A stretch of DNA of 64,000 nt, taken from NCBI GenBank assembly GCA_964626565.1, contig CAZVFX010000014.1, positions 19,232 through 83,231 of the forward strand. The letters run 5' to 3'. Source of the stretch: CAZVFX01 sp964626565. Lineage in GTDB: Bacteria; Myxococcota_A; UBA9042; CAIXZC01. The position numbers were made by a program, and so were the translations under genes. The notes below the pieces were generated by a model. That model saw only the letters and a list, made by a program, of their open reading frames with translations. It ran no database searches and had not been told where the DNA came from. The stretch's first letter is position 1; each line of letters opens with the position of its first letter. Positions 32,120-40,383 of the stretch are shown piece after piece.

Positions 32120-32677
32120 CTAACCTTCCAGCCTGTCCAGAGCGGCGCTGATGAGCTCAGCGATGGGGCGGTCGATATTGCAGAATCTCACCTCCCGGAG
32201 ATTTGCATCCGGAGTTTCGTCGAAGTGGCGGGCAACTGTGTTGACCACCGTGTCGGCAGCAAGTTTGGCCGGCATGCCGAAAATGCCGGCGGAGATGGTT
32301 GCGAATGAGATGGTCTTCAGTTTCTTGTCTTCGGCAATTGCGAGAGCTGCCGACAAGGCTGACGAGAGGAGCTCTTCTTCGCCCGATGCGCCCCCTCCCC
32401 AGACCGGCCCGACGGCATGAATGACCCATTGGCAGGGCAGCTTTCCTGCCCCTGTTACCGCTGCCGAGCCTGTGCTTACCGGCGCTACCTTCAGGCTCTC
32501 CTGTTGGATCGTGGGACCCCCGCGGCCGGCGATGGCGCCAGCCACCCCGCCGCCGTGCCTCAGCCGGGAGTTGGCCGCGTTGACGATCGCGTCAACTTTC
32601 TCTGTTGTGATATCTCCGAAAACGGAAACCAGAAAGATGCCTGGGGCATATTCGAGCCTGGCGATCTCTTCATTCAT
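32120..32677 (-). CDS. Macrodomain protein (ADP-ribose binding / O-acetyl-ADP-ribose deacetylase type)
   Basis: 185 residues, the usual length for a stand-alone macrodomain. Seen: FGDITTEKVDAIVNAANSRL with the NAAN motif, the GGGVAGAI loop, TGAGKLPCQWVIHAVGP, and the phosphate loop with ISAGIFGMP. Known of the family: binds ADP-ribose and removes it, or acetyl groups on it, from proteins, RNA or OAADPr. It is the last gene of a minus-strand operon after a hybrid histidine kinase and a TPR Ser/Thr kinase, 13 bases from the latter. This suggests ADP-ribose turnover linked to that signalling unit (inference). Confidence 0.93.
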   Translation of the reverse strand: MNEEIARLEYAPGIFLVSVFGDITTEKVDAIVNAANSRLRHGGGVAGAIAGRGGPTIQQESLKVAPVSTGSAAVTGAGKLPCQWVIHAVGPVWGGGASGEEELLSSALSAALAIAEDKKLKTISFATISAGIFGMPAKLAADTVVNTVARHFDETPDANLREVRFCNIDRPIAELISAALDRLEG

Positions 32678-32690
32678 CTCTATCCTCCGT

Positions 32691-34751
32691 TTACATCAGG
32701 AAGCACTTCAGGCTCCCGGCGACGTCGGCCGCGCTCTGGAATCTGTGCTGCCGATCCTTCTCCAGACATTTGAGGATGGTACTGGCAATGAGCGGCGGCA
32801 AATCGCTGCGGAATTCCCTCGGGTCCGGAGGCGTTGCAAAGCGATGGGAGGACAGCACTTCACCATCCTCGAAGGGCAGTCGTTCGGTGAACAGCCGGTA
32901 CATGAGTACGCCCATGGAGTATATGTCGGTGCGCGGGTCAAGGGTGTCGCCCACAATCTGTTCCGGGGACATATAGTATGGTGTTCCCACAATCATCAGG
33001 GATCTGTCAGGGTTCTCATCGAGAGCCTTGGCCAGACCGAAGTCCATCAGTTTGACCTGCCATTTCCGAGTGACCATGATGTTCTCCATCTTGATGTCCC
33101 GATGGATGATGGTCTTGGAGTGGGCGTAACCGAGTGCGTCGCACAGTTGCAGGCAGATTGCCAGCTTCTGCTCAAGGGAGAGAACCCTCGCCGGCGGCTC
33201 CTGCATTTCCAGAAGGTTCATGCCGTCGACGAATTCCATGGAGATGTAGGGCCGGCCCTGCAATTCGCCATAGTCGTACACTTGCACAATGTTGGCGTGT
33301 TTCAGGCTGGACGCGGTTTTGGCCTCTCTCATGAAGTATCTTTTGGCCAGTGCAGAGGGCAGGCTCTCCGAGTGCAGCAGTTTCAGCACCACGTCCCGGC
33401 CGAGCTTGTTGTCGCTAACCAGGAACAGCACGCCGTGGCCGCCCCGGGCCAGCTTGCGCTTCAGTGAATAGCGCTCGGAGTGGGGAAATCCGATGGTTGT
33501 TGTCGACCCTCCGCTCGTCGAGCGCACCACGGGTGGGGCCTGCCTGGCGCCTGATTGGTCCGGCAGCGTCAACTGTTCCTGGGGAGAGGCGCGCAGCAGC
33601 ATGAGTTGTTCATCGAGGCTCGGCGTGTCGAGTCCGGAGCGCTTTGCCTGCTCCAGCGCTCTCACCGCGCCTTTGTGGTCGCCGGTATGAATCAACAGGT
33701 CGACCTTGCGGTAGAGTATCTCCTGACTGTCCGCCTTGAAGCCCAGCACTTCCAGCAGGCGGTCCAGTCGTTCCACCGCCTCAGGGATCCGCTGATGTTC
33801 CTCGAGAATAGAGCTGGCCAGTAGAGTGCCGTCCCGGTATTGGGAGGAGTTGCGCGGAATAGTGTCGAGCACTTCGAGGCAGCGGGCCGCCCGTCCCATG
33901 CGCCGATGGATCCGTGCTGCGGCAAGATGGTCACCGGCAAGAATCAACTGTTCCAGTGCCTGCTCCAGTTTGCCGCCTTTGAGGAATGCGCGGGCGGAAT
34001 TCCGGTGCTCTCCCAACTTGGCGTAGACTCTACCTGCATCTGCAAAGTAGTCGTGTTGTTCGTAGGCGGCCACCGCTTCTTCCAGCAGGTTCAGTTCTTC
34101 CGCCACCGTGGCAAGCTTCTTGAAGGCACCGGCTTTCTTGTACAGGGGTACGCAGTCGCGTTTCTGGCCGTGCTCCTGCAGATAGTCGGCTGCCCCTTCG
34201 AGCAAGCTCTTCTGGTCGATGCGTTCAAGGGCGATGGCTGAAACCTGCTCCAGGTTTCCGGCCTCCATATAAACGGCCAGCGCCTTGGTGTATTCGCCCC
34301 GGTGTTCGAGCATGCGTGCGCATGTGGCGAGTTCCCCTTTCTGGCGGAAGAGAAGTATCGCCTCCTCCATGCGCCCGGTGGTCATATAGCATCCTGCTGC
34401 GGAAGTGAGATCGCCGCCCCTCTGGAACAGTTCGGCCGCGCGGTCCACCTGCTCGGCCTTGGCTGCGGCCTTGGCCGCGGCCAGGTAGTCTCCGCCCTCT
34501 ACGAGCAAGTCAGCGGCGCGCTCAAAGTCGCCCTTCTCGTCCACCAGGCGCGCTGCATGCGCGAACTCGCCTTTGGAGGCGAGGAAGTTAACCGCCTCCT
34601 TCCACCTTCCCTTTGCCAGCATCTTGGCGATCTTTCTTTCGATTCTCTGCCCGGAGCTTTTCAACATGCGTGAGGCCAGCAGCCAGGCCGCGGCCACGAC
34701 CACCACGGCCAGGAACGGGAGATAGATCAACGGTTTCATCATTGCCGGCAT
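32691..34751 (-). CDS. Membrane-anchored TPR Ser/Thr protein kinase
   Basis: 686 residues from ATG 34751, chosen because AGGAG lies 5 bases upstream; a GTG two codons earlier is in frame. Seen: an N-terminal membrane helix (about 5-24; LIYLPFLAVVVVAAAWLLA), TPR-like repeats of 30 or so residues (about 40-400), then a complete kinase domain (about 425-686). The kinase has glycine loop ARGGHGVLFLV, Lys in VVLKLL, REAKTASSL, catalytic HRDIKMEN, DFG and activation segment GTPYYMSPEQ. All catalytic residues are present and it is an RD kinase. The architecture matches the truncated kinase at 1-1601. It sits 2 bases from the end of the upstream hybrid kinase gene, indicating tight co-expression. Confidence 0.95.
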   Translation of the reverse strand: MPAMMKPLIYLPFLAVVVVAAAWLLASRMLKSSGQRIERKIAKMLAKGRWKEAVNFLASKGEFAHAARLVDEKGDFERAADLLVEGGDYLAAAKAAAKAEQVDRAAELFQRGGDLTSAAGCYMTTGRMEEAILLFRQKGELATCARMLEHRGEYTKALAVYMEAGNLEQVSAIALERIDQKSLLEGAADYLQEHGQKRDCVPLYKKAGAFKKLATVAEELNLLEEAVAAYEQHDYFADAGRVYAKLGEHRNSARAFLKGGKLEQALEQLILAGDHLAAARIHRRMGRAARCLEVLDTIPRNSSQYRDGTLLASSILEEHQRIPEAVERLDRLLEVLGFKADSQEILYRKVDLLIHTGDHKGAVRALEQAKRSGLDTPSLDEQLMLLRASPQEQLTLPDQSGARQAPPVVRSTSGGSTTTIGFPHSERYSLKRKLARGGHGVLFLVSDNKLGRDVVLKLLHSESLPSALAKRYFMREAKTASSLKHANIVQVYDYGELQGRPYISMEFVDGMNLLEMQEPPARVLSLEQKLAICLQLCDALGYAHSKTIIHRDIKMENIMVTRKWQVKLMDFGLAKALDENPDRSLMIVGTPYYMSPEQIVGDTLDPRTDIYSMGVLMYRLFTERLPFEDGEVLSSHRFATPPDPREFRSDLPPLIASTILKCLEKDRQHRFQSAADVAGSLKCFLM

Positions 34752-34753
34752 GT

Positions 34754-36373
34754 TCACTCCTCCTCACCGGGGCCCTGGGAGCCGAAAATCTCACCAATAA
34801 GGGCTAGCAACTCTTCGTTCAGGAACGGCTTCTTCAGGAAGGCTGTGGTGAGTGTCGTGAGTTGGCGGTCCCCTTCCTCCGGCGCGGCAAATCCGCTGGT
34901 TGCAACTATGGGGATGGAGGCATCCAGCGCCGCTATTTTGCGAATCAATGTGCGGCCGTCCATGTCAGGCATCAGAAGGTCAATTATGGCAAGGTCCGGC
35001 GACAACTCCCTGTCGGCAAGTTGACGGAGGGCCTCCCGTCCCGAAGACAGGTATGCGCAGTCATAGCCGGCGGTTTCCAATACATCGCCAATCAACTCCC
35101 CCACGAAGTCCTGGTCATCGACGACGAGCACCGTTCGTCGGGGAGGCTCGGAGACGTCTGTTACGTGTGCCGGGACCAGGAGGGAAGGGCCTGGATCCCG
35201 GGGCAGGTAGAAACTTACAGAAGTGCCCTTGCCTCGCTCACTTTCCAGTCGCGTCGTACCCCCGTGTTCCCGCACGATCCCGTGAGCGACGGCGAGCCCC
35301 AGACCCGGATGTCCGGCCGAATCCTTGGTTGAGAAGAACGGCTGAAATACGCGGTCCTGGTGCTCCAGCGGAATGCCGTTGCCGTTATCTTCCACCGTCA
35401 CAATCAGGTAGTCGCCGGGAGGCAAACCATCTTCCTCTTCGGAATCGAAGCGCACCGTATCCGAAGAGATCCGAATGTCGCCGCCCGATTCGTCGAGAGA
35501 CTCCACCGCGTTGGTCAGCACGGTCAGCAGCGCCTGTTCCAATTGGCCTCCGTCGCCCCGGGTAAACCCGAACCGGGTTGCCTCGTCCGCGGCGACGGTG
35601 ATGTTGCGTCCCCCAATTTGAGGCATGACCGGGAGCAGATCGTGTACCAGTGCGCCCAGGTCCACCGTTTCGATGGCCTGGCTGCCCCGGCGGGCAAAGG
35701 TCAGCAAGGTCTGGATGTTTTCGACGCCTCGAGCCACAACCGACTGGATCGATTCCAGGGCCTCTACCACTTCGGGCAATTCGCCGGCCCGGGACTTTGC
35801 AAGTTGGGCGTATCCCGATACCGCTGCCAACAGGTTGTTGAATTCGCTCGCGAAACCTCCGGCCAGGGTGGCAAGGCTCTCCAGCTTCTGAGCGTGCATG
35901 ACCGGATTCAGCAGCAGCTTTTCACGGGTAATGTCTTGGATGGCCCCCAGGATCACGTCCTTGAAGGGCACGACTTCGGCCTGAAACAGCACGACCTTCC
36001 GGTCTCCGAATCGATTCTGCAGCAGCATCTCGTAGGAGGTCGGAAGGGTTGGGTCTCCTTTGATTCTCCTCAGCCGATAGTCCCTGACCCGCTCCAAATC
36101 TTCCGGTGCGAGCACCTGCTCAAACGGCATTCCCACGTATTCTTCGGCGGGCAGGCCCAGGATCCGGGAGAACGCTTCGTTCACCCGCTCGAATTCGCCC
36201 GAGGTGTTGTGGAGGGCGAACAGGCCGACGGGGCAGTTGTCGAAAAGCCGCCACAGGATCGCCCTGGTGGTTTCCAGTTGTTCAAGGGTCTCGCCCGGGC
36301 TTCGGTCTTCAACTTGAGCCCCGGCAAAATCGCGCCACTGGAACGGCCACCGCATTGTCAGCTTCACCCCCAT
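34754..36373 (-). CDS. Hybrid histidine kinase lacking the phosphoacceptor His (PAS-HisKA-ATPase-receiver)
   Basis: 539 residues. ATG 36373 is used; an in-frame ATG at 36355 is possible. Seen: PAS domain (about 35-150), dimerisation helices with LATLAGGFASEFNNLLAAVS, ATP-binding domain (about 255-395; LTNAVES, DNGNGIP, FQPFFSTK, GLGLAVAHGIV) and receiver (about 415-530; VDDQD, LAIIDLLMPDMDG with Asp, ATSG, LKKPF). In the canonical kinase motif GGxAHDFNNLL the fifth residue is His; here it is Ser176 (codon 35846-35848). The ATPase and receiver motifs are otherwise intact. It may be a pseudokinase, a phosphatase, or be fed by another kinase. First gene of the operon with the Ser/Thr kinase and macrodomain. 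Confidence 0.92.
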   Translation of the reverse strand: MGVKLTMRWPFQWRDFAGAQVEDRSPGETLEQLETTRAILWRLFDNCPVGLFALHNTSGEFERVNEAFSRILGLPAEEYVGMPFEQVLAPEDLERVRDYRLRRIKGDPTLPTSYEMLLQNRFGDRKVVLFQAEVVPFKDVILGAIQDITREKLLLNPVMHAQKLESLATLAGGFASEFNNLLAAVSGYAQLAKSRAGELPEVVEALESIQSVVARGVENIQTLLTFARRGSQAIETVDLGALVHDLLPVMPQIGGRNITVAADEATRFGFTRGDGGQLEQALLTVLTNAVESLDESGGDIRISSDTVRFDSEEEDGLPPGDYLIVTVEDNGNGIPLEHQDRVFQPFFSTKDSAGHPGLGLAVAHGIVREHGGTTRLESERGKGTSVSFYLPRDPGPSLLVPAHVTDVSEPPRRTVLVVDDQDFVGELIGDVLETAGYDCAYLSSGREALRQLADRELSPDLAIIDLLMPDMDGRTLIRKIAALDASIPIVATSGFAAPEEGDRQLTTLTTAFLKKPFLNEELLALIGEIFGSQGPGEEE

Positions 36374-36392
36374 CTATGACGGTCACGTCAGA

Positions 36393-36420
36393 AGGATAGC
36401 AGGTGCCTTGGCAAAGGCAA
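36393..36420 (-). promoter_or_regulatory. Putative promoter of the hybrid kinase operon
   Basis: On the minus strand TTGCCT (36420-36415), a 16-base spacer and TATCCT (36398-36393), 20 bases before the start at 36373. The -35 region overlaps a perfect inverted repeat. Confidence 0.5.
36404..36419. promoter_or_regulatory. Inverted repeat over the -35 region, candidate operator
   Basis: TGCCTT, GGCA, AAGGCA: perfect 6-bp arms with a 4-base centre, overlapping the -35 box of the hybrid kinase promoter. Position and symmetry suit a repressor or activator dimer; no protein can be named. Confidence 0.4.
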
Positions 36421-36465
36421 AGAAAAAGGGGTTGATGCACCTCGGTTGACAGCTCCTTTTCGTTC

Positions 36466-36495
36466 TTGACTTGCTTGTCGGGCGACGGCTATAGT
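36466..36495 (+). promoter_or_regulatory. Putative promoter of the repeat-protein lipoprotein
   Basis: TTGACT at 36466-36471, an 18-base spacer and TATAGT at 36490-36495, 72 bases before the ATG at 36568. It is back-to-back with the hybrid kinase promoter. Confidence 0.55.
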
Positions 36496-36567
36496 AGACT
36501 CTGCTTTACGATTAGTAGGGCTGACATGAGAAGGACATAACATAGGTCATTTTCAAGGGGGCTTGAC

Positions 36568-38637
36568 ATGAGGCGTTTCCTTGTGCCGTTTCTCGTCTGC
36601 GGCTTCCTCCTGGGCTGTTCCCACGGCGAGGAGAGCGAGTGCAGCAAGTACGTGTCCAAATTGGGAGGTGATAATCCCAAAGCCGTCTTCTCCCTGATTG
36701 CGGAGAAGAAGTGCCAGGACGCGGTACCTATCCTGAAGGACATGTTTGATCCGCGTCAGGGTAAGTACAACAAGGAGATTATGAGGGTGGTCTCGGAAAT
36801 CTGGGATCCTCCGGCCAAGCAGTATAAGGCCGAGGCGGCTAAGTTCCCGAAGAAGAAGGATACCTACAAGGAACTCCTTCGACTGGCCTTGGAGGCGCCC
36901 GAAACCGCTTCCCTGGCTGCCGCTTTCAGCATGGAATGGAAGCTGACCGACCTCAAGGATGACCTGGCCAAGATGCTTGTGTCCGACATCAAGAGCGAGC
37001 AGCCTCAGTTCATGCTTGCCTATGCTCCGGCTCTCCAGGCGCTGTCGTCGGATCAGATGGGCGGTTTTTCCGACGATCTCGAAGACGTCTATATCACCTT
37101 GCTCAACAACAGCTCCGACCTCCAGGGGATCGAAGTGAACAAGCTTTCGGCCAAGGCTCTCGGGGAGATCCGGAGCCAGAACCCGGAGGCGGTGAGGGCG
37201 CTGATAAAGGGCCTCTACATGGTTTCCAAGGACCAGAAAACTGTGTTCAAGGAATCGCTGGCATCCCTGCTGAAGATCGGCCCCGCAGCCGTGCCTCCTC
37301 TGGTGGACATTCTGGAGGCGCTTCCGGGCGACGACAAAGTTCGCTACATGGAAGAATTCGCGGTCAAAAACGCCCTGTCCGAATGGAAATGGCGCAAGGG
37401 AATGAGAGTGCCCATGTTGCTGGCGCAACTGCGGGACGAGCGCGCGGCGAAGGCGCTTATCGTCGACATGGCGAGGCCGGTTATCGAACCTGCGAACCTG
37501 CCGGACAATCTGCAGGTGGATTGGAATATCATCCAGACCAACCGCATCAAGTTTGATTCGTGGGCTCTCATGTCGATTGCCAACCCGGCAGTGATGGATG
37601 ATGCCCTGCGCAGTATGCGGGACCGCAACATCGAGGGAAGCGCACGGCTCCAGTTGGCGCTGTCCCTGGCGTTCAACTTCACACCAGAGGCTCTTGATGC
37701 GTTGTTCCTGGTGGTCTATGAGCCGGAACTGAGCGACGAACTGGATGAGGAAGAAGAGGCCAGGATCCTGGCTGAAAGAGCCAAGAAGAACCTGCCTGAA
37801 GTTGCCCGCGAATCCGATTTCGTAATCCGCTTCCTGCAGACCATCGCGTATGCTACCGACTATCGGAATCTCAACCGCTTCGCAGATACCTTCGTCGATG
37901 GCTTTGATGAGAACTTCGGTGACGTTGAGAAGGCGGAGGATATCCAGGAGAAGCTGGAGCAGATCGACATCAAGGTGCTGCTCAAGGTGCCGTCTGCCTG
38001 CCGTTATGACCGGGGCTGCTACACCGCCGTGCTGCAAGGCGGCATCGGCAAAGTTGAAGGTAGTGAAGAAGTTTACGACCCGGCCGACTACACCGGCATC
38101 GATGATATGGAGACCAAGTACATCCGGGCCATGGGGCGCTGCAAGGCGGCGCTCGTTCTCGGTCGTTGGAAGGGCAAGCGCGCCGACCGCAAGGAAATTG
38201 TAAAAGCGTTGGTGACCACCTACTCGGAGTTGGAATACAACGCCGAGTTGTACGATGACTTGAGGCGGGCGATAATGCTGGGTCTGGAGCGACTCGGCCG
38301 GAAAGACCGCAAGTCAGTTCTGAAGGCCGTGAATGAGCTCATCGAACGGGAAGAGCGCGACAAGAAGGGCATCGAACAGGTCGTCGTGTGGAACCAGCGT
38401 CTTGCTGCTCTCGCCTCCTATCTGGATGTCTACCGGGCGCCGAAGGAAGATGAGGGCGCTAAGGGCGATAAGGCTGAGAAGCCGGCTGAGAAACCGGCCG
38501 AGAAACCGGCCGAGAAACCGGCTGAGAAACCGGCCGAGAGACCGGCCGAGAAACCGGCCGAGAAACCGGCTGAGAAACCGGCTGAGAAACCGGCTGAGAA
38601 ACCAGCAGAAGCACCTGCAGAGAAGCCTGCCGAGTAG
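36568..38637 (+). CDS. Lipoprotein with helical (HEAT-like) repeats and Ala-Glu-Lys-Pro tail
   Basis: 689 residues with lipobox LLGC at about residue 17. Residues about 25-630 look like repeated helical pairs of the HEAT type (for example AVPILKDMFDPRQGKYNKEI, ALIKGLYMVSKDQKTVFKES, AVPPLVDILEALP). A Cys pair occurs in SACRYDRGCYTA. The C-terminal 53 residues are thirteen tandem AEKP-type units. It is probably anchored in the outer or inner membrane with the repeat solenoid in the periplasm and a Lys/Pro tail that could span or bind peptidoglycan. No named family; function unknown. Confidence 0.88.
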   Translation: MRRFLVPFLVCGFLLGCSHGEESECSKYVSKLGGDNPKAVFSLIAEKKCQDAVPILKDMFDPRQGKYNKEIMRVVSEIWDPPAKQYKAEAAKFPKKKDTYKELLRLALEAPETASLAAAFSMEWKLTDLKDDLAKMLVSDIKSEQPQFMLAYAPALQALSSDQMGGFSDDLEDVYITLLNNSSDLQGIEVNKLSAKALGEIRSQNPEAVRALIKGLYMVSKDQKTVFKESLASLLKIGPAAVPPLVDILEALPGDDKVRYMEEFAVKNALSEWKWRKGMRVPMLLAQLRDERAAKALIVDMARPVIEPANLPDNLQVDWNIIQTNRIKFDSWALMSIANPAVMDDALRSMRDRNIEGSARLQLALSLAFNFTPEALDALFLVVYEPELSDELDEEEEARILAERAKKNLPEVARESDFVIRFLQTIAYATDYRNLNRFADTFVDGFDENFGDVEKAEDIQEKLEQIDIKVLLKVPSACRYDRGCYTAVLQGGIGKVEGSEEVYDPADYTGIDDMETKYIRAMGRCKAALVLGRWKGKRADRKEIVKALVTTYSELEYNAELYDDLRRAIMLGLERLGRKDRKSVLKAVNELIEREERDKKGIEQVVVWNQRLAALASYLDVYRAPKEDEGAKGDKAEKPAEKPAEKPAEKPAEKPAERPAEKPAEKPAEKPAEKPAEKPAEAPAEKPAE
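38473..38636 (+). repeat. 12-bp tandem repeat encoding Ala-Glu-Lys-Pro
   Basis: About thirteen units of the type GCYGAGAAACCG, with one AERP and one AEAP variant, at the 3' end of the lipoprotein gene. Third-position C/T variation is interspersed, and later units diverge. Prone to length change by slippage in whole codons. Confidence 0.9.
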
Positions 38638-38750
38638 CATCGTCCTCAACAACTTTCACTTGACCTTGGCCCGCGGTCTTGGTCTACTTTCTCAGATGTC
38701 ATTGGACCGTCAATCGGACCGTGGTGCGAATTTGACCAATGGAGTGACCT

Positions 38751-40361
38751 TTGATTAGACCCGCAATCGTCTTGTTGGCGACTCTCGCAACTGCCCTGTG
38801 CGGCACCTCGGCAGGTGCGGAGGAAACGAGTTCTCCCAGCACCTTGGTTTTTGGCGCTGTGAAGGTGGAGTTGCCTGCCGAATACCGTTTTGCAGGGACC
38901 CATGTGACCGCCATGGATGCCGAGTTCTCCGACCGCGACGACACCGCAATTCCTGCCGAGATGTCCTTGCAGCAAAGGCTCCGGTTTTCGCCCACCGTCT
39001 CCTGGGCGCAGGAGACAGGGTTTGTCAGGTTGCTGAAGCTCTCCGGCGAAGTGGACCTGCTTGACGGCGCCCATCCCCTCGATTCGGAGGGCCGGGAGGT
39101 GCTTGAATTTGCGGCTGACCCGGGCAACGAATCGGACATGTTCGACCCCGACAACATCATGTTGCGCAAGGCCTATGGTGTCGTCGCCACTGAGTTGGGA
39201 TATTTGAAGGTGGGGCGGCAGCTTTCCAACTGGGGCCTTGGTCTCGTGGCCAATGACGGTGGTCGGCGCGATATGAGTTTCGGCCTGCGCAAGTGGGGAG
39301 ACGTTGTTGACCGTGCCCAGTTGGTGCTGAGGCCAGTGGGTGCTATCACTCGTGACGAGAAGAAGAACCCGCTCTACCTTGTAGTGGCCGCTGACCGCGT
39401 GGTCCGTGACGACTCGGCGAATCTGGCTGACGGGGTGACGGCCTACAACCTCATCGGCTCAATGCTCCTGAAGTTCCCCTCGGTCCAGGGCGGCGTCTAT
39501 GTGGTGCGCCGGACCCAGGAGGAGAGTGCGAGGAGGTTGGGTTGGGAGTGTGTTGATGCGGACTGTGTCGTGGACGAGTCTCTTCCGAAGGAAGACCTGC
39601 AGACCGATGTCTGGGTCTTCGACGCGTTTGCGGCAGGGGAGGTCACAGTCGGCCCGGTGCGCCTGTACGCCGAAGGCGAGGCTGCCATGCTCGCGGGCGA
39701 GACTGAGTTGTTCAGCAGCAAGGACTATGAGTCCCACAAGCTGGAGGAACTGGGATTTGTGGCCCGAGGGGGGGCGGACTTCGGCTGGACCAACGTTCGC
39801 TTGGAGTTTGGCTACGCTTCCGGAGATACGGACAGTCACGATGACCGGATCCGCTCATTCAAGTTCGACCGCGACTATTCGGTAGGCCTCGTCTTGTTCG
39901 GCGAATACCTGGGGAATCTCACCGCGGCCAGTGCGTGGAACTTGTCCCGTCCCCACGTCAGCCACCTCGCACCCGCGGGGTACAGCCACATCCCCACCGA
40001 CGGAGCAGTAACCAATGCGATGTACGTGAATCCGGTAGTGAAGTTGACCCCCTCCGACAATATGGAAGTGCTGCTCGGAGTGCTATATGCCCGTGCGGAA
40101 GAGGAGGCTTTTGATCCGTTCCAGTCGGGGATGATGGACGGTGCCGAGGTGAAAGGGTATCGGGGAGCGGCACATGCGGTGGAGCTGGGATGGGAGCTGG
40201 ACCTTGCGATTTCCTATGCGTTTGACCTGTGGGGCGTGAGCAGGCTGGAGAGCGTAATTGAGGCGGGCTGGCTTCGCCCCGGAGAAGCCTTTGAAAGCGA
40301 AACGGGCGATCCGGCCGGCGCAGTAGGCGTTGTGCAGGCCAGATTGCACCTGACATGGTAA
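38751..40361 (+). CDS. Probable outer-membrane beta-barrel protein
   Basis: 536 residues starting at TTG 38751 with GGAG 6 bases upstream; no better start fits the signal peptide (1-23, ending SAGAEE). Seen: many alternating strands (for example LKVGRQLSNWGLGLVAND, VRLEFGYASGDTDSH), a loop with Cys-Val-Asp-Ala-Asp-Cys, and a C-terminal strand ending QARLHLTW with a final aromatic, as in barrel proteins. The GRQLSNWGLGL region resembles porin-like or alginate-export-like barrels, but I cannot assign the family or substrate. It follows the HEAT-like lipoprotein by 113 bases; that gap contains two copies of GGACCGT. Confidence 0.8.
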   Translation: MIRPAIVLLATLATALCGTSAGAEETSSPSTLVFGAVKVELPAEYRFAGTHVTAMDAEFSDRDDTAIPAEMSLQQRLRFSPTVSWAQETGFVRLLKLSGEVDLLDGAHPLDSEGREVLEFAADPGNESDMFDPDNIMLRKAYGVVATELGYLKVGRQLSNWGLGLVANDGGRRDMSFGLRKWGDVVDRAQLVLRPVGAITRDEKKNPLYLVVAADRVVRDDSANLADGVTAYNLIGSMLLKFPSVQGGVYVVRRTQEESARRLGWECVDADCVVDESLPKEDLQTDVWVFDAFAAGEVTVGPVRLYAEGEAAMLAGETELFSSKDYESHKLEELGFVARGGADFGWTNVRLEFGYASGDTDSHDDRIRSFKFDRDYSVGLVLFGEYLGNLTAASAWNLSRPHVSHLAPAGYSHIPTDGAVTNAMYVNPVVKLTPSDNMEVLLGVLYARAEEEAFDPFQSGMMDGAEVKGYRGAAHAVELGWELDLAISYAFDLWGVSRLESVIEAGWLRPGEAFESETGDPAGAVGVVQARLHLTW

Positions 40362-40383
40362 GGGCGAGCAGTTGAGGAAGAAC

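Noticed and set aside
38704..38732. GGACCGT direct repeat before the barrel gene as an operator
   Set aside because: Two 7-base copies in a GC-rich gap can occur by chance and no promoter is positioned well against them.
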